Shown here: positions 55,420 to 64,000 of the stretch, piece by piece
Layout of the letters: each line of letters begins with the position of its first letter
Numbering within the stretch: the first letter of the stretch is position 1
Translations under genes and position numbers: made by a program
NCBI GenBank assembly: GCA_000827205.1
Contig: KN832554.1
Span: forward strand, 3,245,815-3,309,814
Direction: 5' to 3'
Length of the DNA stretch: 64,000 nucleotides
Source of the DNA: Plicaturopsis crispa FD-325 SS-3
Lineage: Eukaryota > Basidiomycota > Agaricomycetes > Amylocorticiales > Amylocorticiaceae
The notes under the pieces: model-generated
Database searches by the model: none
Seen by the model: the letters and a program-made list of their open reading frames with translations, nothing else
What the model was told of the DNA's origin: nothing

Positions 55420-56899
55420 TTACAACTTGGGCGTCAGCTCAGGCTCCTCGAACGGTTTGTCGTGCACATGCTTGCACTGCTTTCCGTCGCGTAAAACGAT
55501 AGGCGACTTCGCGAACATGTCTACGGGGAAACACGTCAGTAGATTCATCTTCGAGGCTTGGGAAATACTCACTTTTGCACGGCCAGTGCGTCTAAAGGAG
55601 GAGGATATTTTCAGCTGGGTGCCAAACGGGGGAAAGGAGGTACGAAACGCACGGTCATCTTCCGGGCCTTGAAAATGTCCTGCTTCATCTTGAGCTGGTC
55701 AGGCGCCGCAATACTCGCGGGCGCGTAACAGGTATCTGTCAGGCACTTCGGGTTTAGCGCCTGACGGAGCAGAGAATGTGATGTATACTCACAGGCTGCA
55801 ATGCGGGAACGGTTTCCCTTGGGAGGCACGTTGTAGTGCACGGTGCGGGAGTCCCTGGATGCCGTCAACGTTGGGTAAGTGGCAAGATAAGGCGACATAT
55901 GCGGCACTCACCAGATAATGAGATCGCCGGCACCCACTTCGGTTTTCACCCATTCACAGCCGTGCGCGTAGAACCATTTCAAGATGTTGTCATCGAAGCC
56001 GAACTGTAGAATGTCGGGAATTAGCGGTGCAGGCGGTGGAACTTGGACGAGACACGGTGCGCACAAAGTCAGGCTGGGCCTCCGCGCCAGTGAGCTGGAA
56101 GCCATCGGTGCCGTTCCACACCTCAGTGAAGTATTCGGTGTTCAATTTGTGGCTGCCCTTGAGGACCATGAGGCCGCCGTCGTCAGGTCCCTATGCCAAT
56201 AAATCATGTAAGCGGTGGGTGGTGATATATTGTGTACGAAATGACGGACGTTGTCAACGAGGTTCACGAGGCCTTGGGCGCACAGGAATCCACGCTTGTC
56301 TGGGTCCTGGTCGACGTGCCTGCACTAGGGATCAGATCGTGGAATCCCGTAAGCCAAGCAGGTCGGGAGGGCATACCACCAGGCCGGTTGGTTGAGGTCC
56401 TGCATAGGACCGGGCAACGAGATGTTGGCACCGTCAAAGCTGACAAGCAACTCGTCTGTGCCCCAGAGCTTAGCGAAAGCCTCTATCAATTTGGGCTCCC
56501 TGTACAAAGTCAGTAGGTGGAGGTATCCGAAGGGGGGCCGTCCAACGTACTGGCGAAGGTCCCAGAGGAAGGCCTCTTGTCCGATGGAATGATGGAACTG
56601 TAGAGGAAGGGGTCAGGGAGTTTCGAACGTATTCATTGATGAGTATTCACCATGCCGCCTTTGCGGACGACGGGGATTTTATCGGCCGTCCATGTACTGG
56701 GATCGTCGCGCTTGAAACCGAGTCCCCAGTTCTCGATCCACTGGTAGGCACGGTCGCAGTAGGTCTGCGCCTTTTCCGGAGTGACCACGGATTTGATTAC
56801 AGCGAAACCATTGACTGCAAGGTCGTCGCGCCAATCGCCAAAGGTCTGTCCGGTGAGGTCGATAAATGCAGGTGTGGGGGGCATGTTGAGACCAGGCAT
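55420..56899 (-). CDS. Phytanoyl-CoA dioxygenase (PhyH) family enzyme
   Basis: About nine small exons encode ~345 residues. It belongs to the Fe(II)/2-oxoglutarate dioxygenases. The iron ligands are visible: H-x-D in NQPAWHVDQDPDKRGFLCAQ (made by a splice that removes an in-frame stop) and the distal His in DSRTVHYNVPPKG. Arg in NRSRIAA is the likely 2-oxoglutarate ligand. The N-terminal part AVIKSVVTPEKAQTYCDRAY and WGLGFKRDDPSTW is typical of fungal members. The C-terminus is RDGKQCKHVHDKPFEEPELT. The substrate is unknown and need not be phytanoyl-CoA. It is divergent from the sugar transporter. Confidence 0.88.
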
Positions 56900-57606
56900 T
56901 GGTAAATAAAATCCTGTCTATTTGAGGGAGTGAAGTCGGACAGGGAAGCTGTGAAGATGTAGAGAAGGGCGTGGGTGGACCCGCGCGACTTGCGATATTT
57001 AACAGCTGTGTTCAAGCGATCTCGAAGCACGAGCTCGGGAGCCTGCAGGAAGCCATGCGATTAATTTCGACTGCCCGGCCGTGAGCTCGCCCGAGGGCAC
57101 CAAGCTCAAAGTAACACGGTTAAGCAGATTCTAAAAGTGATTTCAGCGCGCGAATAGGTTGATACATTATTTACGGAGACAGGCAAAGTGGTTTAACCTT
57201 GGTTTGAGCCGGACGAGGATCCTGGACCAGTCGATAACATAAGGACACGTGGCGTCCCGCCTATTCCGCCTCTTTCGGTCATAGGGTGCCTTGGTCCAGC
57301 CGTCTTCAAATTCTCAGGGGAAATTCATTCTGCGCCGCCCGTCATCTGCCCCGGACAAGACAGCTCAGCAAACACTTTCTCATCCTATCGTCCACGGTCC
57401 AGCGCTCGGTCAAGATTAAACGCCTTGGACTGTGCCGTTCGCTCTCCCGTACACCTCTTTGCCAGCTTTAATTCGATCATACATGCCGTACATAATCGCC
57501 AAACGCACGGCGATAAGAAGAGAAGTATCGGCGTGGATTCCTATATAAACTTCTCGATATACAGCTTGCACACCATCAATTCTGCCAAGTTCACGTCGCA
57601 GGAGAG
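56900..57606. promoter_or_regulatory. Divergent promoter of the dioxygenase and sugar transporter
   Basis: 707 bp. A canonical TATATAAA at 57542-57549 lies 58-65 bp upstream of the transporter ATG. An everted CCG-N7-CGG pair at 57266-57278 is of the kind bound by Zn2Cys6 dimers. On the other side TTAAATA (minus strand, about 56997-57003) may serve the dioxygenase. Confidence 0.5.
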
Positions 57607-60058
57607 ATGGCACTCGCACCGTCGAACACCGCAAGCTACCAGCATCTCCGCAACAACACCAACAGCAAGTGGTGGCGGGATGCGGGCCTCAGGAAGACCA
57701 ACCTGATCGTGTGCTGCTATATGATCGCGCAGGCAACTGGTGGTTACGGTATGTCACCTGCCAGCATTCGAGGCTCTCATGCTAAACTTGTCGGTGATCT
57801 AGACAAGAGTCTCATCAACGGTCTACAGAGTATTCCTCAGTGGAAAGCCAGTAAGTGCCCAATGCCGCTCGTTGACTGCTCGTTGCTCAACAGACTTTAC
57901 GCCACAAAAGAGTTGGGCAATCCGGATGCCTCGTCCCTGGGACTCATCACGGCGTCGCTCTCCCTTGGAGTCATCGCAGGCTCAGCTCCTTTCGGTTGGC
58001 TTGCGGACTACTATGGCCGTCGAATCACCATGTTTCTCGGCAGTTTGATCATGTTTGTTGGCGCCGTGTTGCAAGCGGCGGCCCATGGGCGTAACGAATT
58101 CATAGCGTAAGCAGTGCCGAGCCTGAACCTGACGGAGCGTGACTTACATACTCACAGTGGGCGCGTACTCATCGGCTTCGGTGTCGCCGGCTCGCTCTGC
58201 TCTGGCCCTCTGCTTGTCAGCGAGATCGTGCGTGCACAGTTGTATATGCGTTGCTCCAGACTCAATAAACCCCCCACAGTCTCATCCGCGTCAGCGCGCG
58301 ACCATGTGTTCCTTCTACAATACAACTTGGTACATCGGTAGTATTGTAGTCGCCTGGCTGACTTTCGGCACGTCCTTCATGTCCGGTACGTTTTCAGACA
58401 CTTCTATCGTTTCCACAGGAATTTACCTTTGCATCTAGGCTCTGACTGGGCATGGCGCATTCCATGCATTGGGTAATTTTCTCTCTACATCCTCATGCAC
58501 TACTTCAATAACACCTCGTTCAGACAAGCGGTGCCCGCCTTCCTCCTTCTTTGCGTAGTGTACTGGCTCCCCGAGTCTCCTCGATGGCTAGGTAAATTCT
58601 TTCACTGCTCTGGAAATTCCTGATAATTAACATTCTACTTTAGTTAGACACAACCGCGCTGACGAGGCCCTTGCACTCCTTGCAAAACTGCATGCCAACG
58701 GAGACGTTAACGATGAGCTCGTCCAGGTATGCCCCTCCGTGTCTCCGTAGATTCCGAGGTATTGATTACCGCATGAAGTTCGAGTTCGCAGAGATCGTAG
58801 AGGCTTTGAAAGCAGAAGACTCGATCGTGTCCAAAGGATATATCTCGGACTGGCTCGAGCTTGTCCGGACGCCGGGGAATCGCTACCGCATGTTCTTGAT
58901 TACCTTCATGATCATCGGGATCGATTGGTGTGGAACTAGTATCATATCTTACTACGTGAGTCCCGCATCTCATCAATCCCGCATGCCGTACACTATACTA
59001 AGCGATGCCATAGCTGTCGCCTATTCTGTCGTTGGTGGGTATCACCTCAGCCAGTCAACAGACGGGTATCAATGGCGGACTCCGTATGTCGTTCAACTCT
59101 CTTATTCGTCAACGTTCAAACTCATTCCTCGGGAACAGAAATTTGGAACTACATCACTTCGTATGCCTAGTTTATGCTTTGTTGGAGGATTGACACTGAC
59201 AATTTCCACGCAGCGTGACCGGGGCCATGCTCGCTGAACGGTTGGGCAGGAGAAAATTATGGCTCATTAGTTTCGGAGGCATGCTGCTCGTTAACATCCC
59301 TTTTGGCGCGTGCAGCGCGTGAGTAGACTTCCTCATTCCAGTTCTCTTCACGTTAACCAACGATCTCTGCTTCGATCAGGCTCTTCGCGGAGAAAAATAA
59401 CATCGCTGCCGGACGCGCCGTCATCGCTCTTATATTCCTTTGTAAGTCTCATGAGCTCGTCTAACTTACTCGCCCTCATGCGCATGTCTTCTCAGATTCT
59501 GGAGCTTACAACCTCGGATGTAACCCGCTTCCGTACACGTACACGGTCGAGATGCTTCCCTACGGCATTCGTTCGAAGGGTCTATCGTGGGAGGTCGCCT
59601 GGGATGCCGGTTCGTTCTAATCTATCGCCTTACCATCTCTAAGTACTGCGCTAACGTACTGCCGTCAATCAGCGAATGGCGTGGCTGGCCAGTACGCAAA
59701 CCCTTCGGCATTGGCGTCACTACAATGGAAATGTGCGTTTGAATACATCTCTGTCGAAGGGCGGGGACTAATGCATTTGCCGTACAGACTACTTTATATA
59801 TACCGCATTCCTCGTGGTCATAGTCGGGGTTGTGTACTTTACTTTCGTCGAGACTAAAGGTGCGTTCTATTCTCATCCTGCGAAGTTTTCCTCTAACAAG
59901 TCCCACTCGTAGGTTTGACGCTCGAGGAGGTCTCCGTGGTCTTCGGCGATGCACCCGAAAAGGTGGAAGAGCTGCGCCACGAAGATGCCCACCAAGTCCA
60001 GGACAAAGACAAGGAGTCGGCGGAGTCCGTCTCGAAGGTGGCTACGGCGGAGGATTGA
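57607..60058 (+). CDS. MFS sugar transporter
   Basis: About twelve exons, roughly 540 residues with 12 predicted spans. Signature segments of the sugar porter family are present: GWLADYYGRRITMFLGS (D-x-x-GRR), GRVLIGFGVAGSLCSGPLLV, PAFLLLCVVYWLPESPRWLV (PESPRWL) and, after the last spans, FVETKGLTLEEVSVVFG. The long N-terminus with NTASYQHLRNN is polar, and the tail is charged. The pattern resembles LAC12/hexose-type permeases. A TATA box lies 60 bp upstream and the 5' region is long, suggesting regulated expression. The sugar is unknown. Confidence 0.92.
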
Positions 60059-60611
60059 GTGGATGTGGATTACTTTATGCTTAGGTTCAGAGTCGTGGTT
60101 GGTACGTTATTTGTTCAAGGGCCGGGTAGATGTTCTCCGCTGCGTGTCATATAGTGCTTGTTGTCTGTATATTCTCAATAATACCGTTAACAACTGCTAT
60201 TTGTATGAATCTCTCGAGAAACGATTTTTGCAATGTTCCACTCGAGCGTCGGAGATTCCTCGGACGACGACGGAGGTATCTTGAGAAAAGCCTCCGTGGA
60301 ATCTATACTTGAATGTTGCGGTATGAGCATGCTGTTCCCCGACATCTCGACTACGCTACAGCTCCATTCTGCTCTCAACAGTTGAGTACGGAGCACACAC
60401 TGCACATGTATCTAGACCTCCATAGACGCGCTAAAGCGTTGATGGCTTCCCAAGCCCGACACAATCTGCTGACGGCCAGTTCAAAAGTCTACTTTCACCA
60501 CCACACCGTTTCGTTTCTTTCGGCGGCTTGACACTCATATTCTCTGGGGCTGGTCCCAGTCATCTCGGGCCTTCATTCTTTTAGCCCCATCTTCGTAGGG
60601 AGACATCCGTG
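60059..60611. other. Intergenic region, transporter to 7-TM gene
   Basis: 553 bp with the transporter 3' region (T-rich 60120-60230) and the promoter of the next gene. No coding or repeat signal recognised. Confidence 0.5.
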
Positions 60612-62198
60612 ATGTCTCTGTTCGCTTTCGAGAGCCTCGCGGCTGGTGAGCTCGAACCGTGTCATCTTCGCCGTATTCACGTAGCTGACCTGCTGCATAT
60701 CATTAAGCGCCGAAGGGGGCGCCCGACTCTAATAGCACTGATCCCGTTAATATCATACACGGGACTCACCCGGAGCTCATTGCGTACCTTGTTCTGAATG
60801 CGTGGCCTGCGCATTTTGGGCTGCCCCTGCTCGTGGCGATCATGGTGTTTTCGAAGAAAGTCCGGCGCCATCCGACACTCACGAACATGTGCATAACATG
60901 GCTAGTGGTGGGGCTCGCCTCGTGTATACTGTGCGTGTCTATTTCATCCCCGTCTAACGCCATATGTTGAGCCTCAACTCTACAGGCTATACACGGGGCA
61001 CACGACAGGCCCGGAGCCTCCGATGGAATTGTGTCTCGCCCAGGCGTCTTTGCTTTATGGTGTTCCTGCAATGTAGGTAGTATGCGGATACAGTCTTATC
61101 GGTGAAGTCACTAACTGCTCGCATAGGGTTTCGTCCTCAGCGCTTATTCTCGTATACCAGGTTAGTCATTGTTTCTATCATGGTGAATCGAAATGTACCA
61201 ATTGCATTCCATAGATGTGGTCTGTTGTCAAAGGAAGCCGCGGCTCTCAGAAAACTCCAGACGGACCAGTTCGCATGCTCCTGGTGAGCACCCATTCGTG
61301 GTCATGAAGTCTCACAGTCACCAACATTTTCCGGAGATGACCGGCACGCCGTACTTTGTGCTGGTTGCAAGTGCTATTGCGACCATATTGGTGTGTACAC
61401 GTTGCCCGCGCATGGATCTGGACGCATGCACTTATGTTCTCGTCTTGACAGGTTGGAGCTAGGCACCCTGAACGCGTGTCACGAAATAGGCGCTTCTTCT
61501 ACTGCTCCGTTGAATCTGCACCTCTGTAGGCTATTCTCAGAAACAACGTTTTTGCCTTCATCTCATTTCCTTCCAGCACGGACTTCATCACGTTGTTTGC
61601 TGCCCTCCTTCTCGCGGCGACGCTTTTCTTCAAAGGTGATATACATTTACATTTATTCATGACTACATAATCTCAACTTAATCGTATTGCCCTCCGTGAC
61701 AGTGTGGACGATACGGATACTCTGGAGAAACCTCCGTCAGCAGGGTTCCAGCCTGGGCGGGTCGAGGGAGTTACAACATGCGTTCCGGACCATTGCATTT
61801 GCTTCATACGTTATTCTCGCGCTCGTGTAAGTCGGTTCATCCACGTACAGTGGATCATGCATCTAACTCGGATTTCAGCTTGGGTGTAGTTTCTGTTGGC
61901 TCACCCGCGAGTCCTGCCCCGGATTTGATTGTCGCTACGGGTATGTTCTTTTCTCAGTACAAATGCGAACCGGGGTTTCACACGCTCTATAGGTGCGAGT
62001 GTCGTATTCGTTATTTTTGGGACGCAGCCGGTATGTAAATATTATATTTCGAGTTCTCACACTCTATATTATTCACTTGCGGCTTGCTAGGATATCCTTC
62101 GCGCAATGCGCTTTTGGAAGAAGGACACCACTGTTGAGGACGACGACGACGATTTTATTGCACCTCCGCCAAAGTTCAAGATAGATGATTTGGCCTAG
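60612..62198 (+). CDS. Basidiomycete seven-transmembrane receptor-like protein
   Basis: Twelve exons separated by eleven introns of about 50-67 bp give about 320 residues. The hydrophobic segments are: ELIAYLVLNAWPAHFGLPLL, NMCITWLVVGLASCILLYTG, AQASLLYGVPAMVSSSALIL, YFVLVASAIATILVGA, TDFITLFAALLLAATLFFKV, FRTIAFASYVILALVLGVVS and VATGASVVFVIFGTQ. The motif RRHPTLTNMCITW and the TGPEPPMELCLAQA loop recur in a family expanded in mushrooms; I recall it but cannot name it with certainty. The C-terminus has an Asp run (EDDDDDF). A G-protein receptor role is inferred. Exons average about 85 bp. Confidence 0.83.
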
Positions 62199-62474
62199 CC
62201 AATCTTCACTTTACTGCACTAGGTTTCGATGCCGGCGGTTAACGCTCTCAAACCTATTGCATAGCTTGTAGCGCCTGGAACTGTATTTCGATTGACCCGT
62301 GTAAATCCGAGATGGACGATGTACATTAAATGAATTTGAAGCGATGTTTCATTACATACTTACGGAGCGGAGCGTTCAGGATGAGTCGGCAATTGCAGGC
62401 TGCTGCCAAACAAGACAAAACAACCACGAAATTTATGAGGTTTCTGGACGCGGCCACCGTTTCGTCAAGACAAA

Positions 62475-63312
62475 ATGGCGGTACGTTCGTTTGCAGTCTT
62501 CCAATTCCCGGACACCCAGCCTGATACTTTCTTCTACAGAGCAGATGCTCTAACGCTTTGCGCACATTCTCGCGGTCGACTCGTGTTCGGTGAGGACCTG
62601 CTTGACTGGCAGACGAGACGAATGGCGTGCTGAACGACTTTGGGCTGTAGTTACGCGCCAGCGAGATGTCTCGCCACTGCTACGGAGCCGCAGAAATCCC
62701 CGGCCCCGCCTCCACCGCCAGCCAAAACCGCCGCGAAGTCGTCGGACCCTTCAATAAAACGAATAGTTGATGACATTTCGGGGCTGACGTTGCTGCAGGC
62801 AGCGGATTTGGTGGACTTGCTCAAGGTGCGTGCCTTGCTGTGTGCTCTAGAGATGGCTCTGACAAATTTGTTGCGTCAACAGACGCGGTTAAATATCCAA
62901 GAGATTGCCATGCCTCAAGCTGCTGCGCCCGTGGCTGCTGCACCGACCGAGGAGGCACCGGCAGAGGTACGCGCTACATGGATCCCAAAGCTATGCGCAT
63001 ACTGACTAGTCATTCGCGATGCAGGAGAAGCCCAAGGAGAAGACCATCTTCAATGTCAAGCTGGAATCGTTCGACGCAGGCTCCAAGCCTAAGATTATCC
63101 GGGAGGTCAAGGCCCTTGTACCGAACCTCACGCTCATTGACGTTCGTCTTACATCTGTTTCATGCGTTGAGAAGATACTCATTTGTTTTCTACAGGCGAA
63201 GAAGTTCGTAGAGTCGCTGCCCAAGGTCCTCAAGGAGAACATGTCGAAGGAGGATGCTGACAAGCTGAAGGCAACCTTTGAAGGTCTCGGCGCCGTCGTT
63301 AAACTAGAATAA
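62475..63312 (+). CDS. MNP1: Mitochondrial large-subunit ribosomal protein bL12m
   Basis: Six exons (62475-62480, 62540-62589, 62651-62825, 62883-62966, 63025-63141, 63196-63312) total 549 bp, or 182 residues. The first coding exon is only ATGGCG. A mitochondrial presequence SRCSNALRTFSRSTRVRYA is followed by a Pro-rich linker. The N-terminal dimerisation helix IVDDISGLTLLQAADLVDLL and the hinge APVAAAPTEEAPAE lead to the C-terminal domain EKTIFNVKLESFDAGSKPKI, VKALVPNLTLIDAKKFVESL and LKATFEGLGAVVKLE. It forms the stalk that recruits translation GTPases. Confidence 0.95.
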
Positions 63313-63487
63313 TAGATATGCGTACTCTTCATTGCTCATACACTCTCTTCATAATCATGGATGAAAAAGTATATCGAATCAGGTCCTGGGTCGTATTTGA
63401 TACAAAAAGTGTCTTGCAAGACAAGTGGAAAGAGGGCAGAATATACTGGTCAGTATTACGCAGCGTCCAAACGCGAAGGTAGGTAGT

Positions 63488-64000
63488 TCAATCCTCGGAG
63501 AGATAGCGATATTCAAAGCGGAAGTCACTCTTTTTCCGTTGACACCACGAGCCCTCCCAGTCGAAGTATACGTAGACCCCTTGCTCGTACTCCTCGGTGA
63601 TCGCCTGAGGCTCCGAGTGACGCTGGAACCAGGTGAGGTACTTTACGTGAAAGCGCCACGACTGTCGTTTCAGCTCTTTCGCGGCGAGGTATCTGCACGA
63701 TATCATGAATAGATGTTCGCTGAAGTATAGAAGACAGACTTACTGCTGATATGTCCCAGGTAAGAAGTAGAACACATAAAACAACGTCTCGACGTCAAGT
63801 TGAGAGAAGATTGCTGCCGTGCTCAATACGGGATTAGGCGACTGAGGGTAATACGCAGGGGTCTGGTAAGGATTGCGAGGAACATAGTACTTGGGCCTAT
63901 TGTCGGCCGCCATCAGAATCGCTCGCACTCGAAAACTGAATGGCACTTACTTTTCTGTGTCTTGAGGTTGGGGCATGCTACGGTAGCCTCCTTCAAGCAG
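63488..64000 (-). CDS. NOT3: CCR4-NOT subunit NOT3/NOT5, C-terminus (start beyond window)
   Basis: The last exons of the gene are visible. The NOT-box domain ends the protein: [80 protein letters not shown] and [11 protein letters not shown]. The match to animal CNOT3 and yeast Not5/Not3 is almost continuous. It acts in mRNA deadenylation and repression. An intron falls at GTYQQ|YLAAKEL and another inside TEK|P. The 5' part is outside the window, so the full length is unknown. Confidence 0.94.

Noticed and set aside
56310-56410. Apparent premature stop in the PhyH gene
   Set aside because: The stop lies in an intron; splicing joins NQPAW to HVDQDP and restores the iron-binding motif.

Overview
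The window is nuclear DNA of a filamentous basidiomycete, most likely an Agaricomycete. The genes are tightly packed on both strands. They are cut by many 41-60 bp introns with GT..AG ends and short CTAAC/CTAAT-like branch sites. The protein set is typical of fungi: Zn2Cys6 and APSES regulators, KCS1, FHL1-like, SHG1, VFA1, a basidiomycete 7-TM receptor family and an M43 secreted protease. I see no rRNA, tRNA, CRISPR array or intact transposon. All exon joins below were read by eye from splice signals and frame continuity.

Layout. 0-6 kb: mitochondrial uS11m (cut by the left edge), QCR9, the ER-Golgi SNARE SEC22 and a 762-residue conserved fungal protein of unknown role. 6-18 kb: nuclear 5'-3' exoribonuclease RAT1, eIF2B delta (GCD2), MPO1-like dioxygenase and a very long KCS1 inositol-hexakisphosphate kinase. 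18-28 kb: an unrecognised five-exon gene, an FHA/forkhead factor, MTFP1-like protein, an SDR, a disordered protein with a PCNA-motif-like N-terminus, and dUTPase DUT1. 27.7-39.6 kb: GatC and mS34 from a 90 bp divergent promoter, M43 metalloprotease, membrane-anchored acyl-CoA-binding protein, S-(hydroxymethyl)glutathione dehydrogenase, VFA1, ENT nucleoside transporter and uL24m. 40-49 kb: cell-cycle genes (APSES factor MBP1-like, CDC14), then HEM12 and SHG1. 49.7-60 kb: an accessory-looking block of amidase, Zn2Cys6 regulator, phytanoyl-CoA-dioxygenase-like enzyme and MFS sugar transporter. 60.6-64 kb: a 12-exon 7-TM receptor-like gene, bL12m and the C-terminus of NOT3/NOT5.

Functional themes. 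Eight or more genes serve mitochondria (uS11m, QCR9, MTFP1, GatC, mS34, uL24m, bL12m), and two pairs of these share short divergent promoters. A second theme is the G1/S and mitotic-exit machinery: an MBF-type DNA-binding subunit, CDC14, and DUT1, whose 183 bp divergent promoter carries five ACGCG cores. That promoter is shared with an undescribed disordered protein starting with a PIP-like motif, which I rate the most interesting lead. Other leads are the CDC14 intron that splits the catalytic His-Cys pair and is a stopless multiple of three, several ultra-small exons (one is only the ATG), and an unannotated small gene between MBP1 and CDC14.
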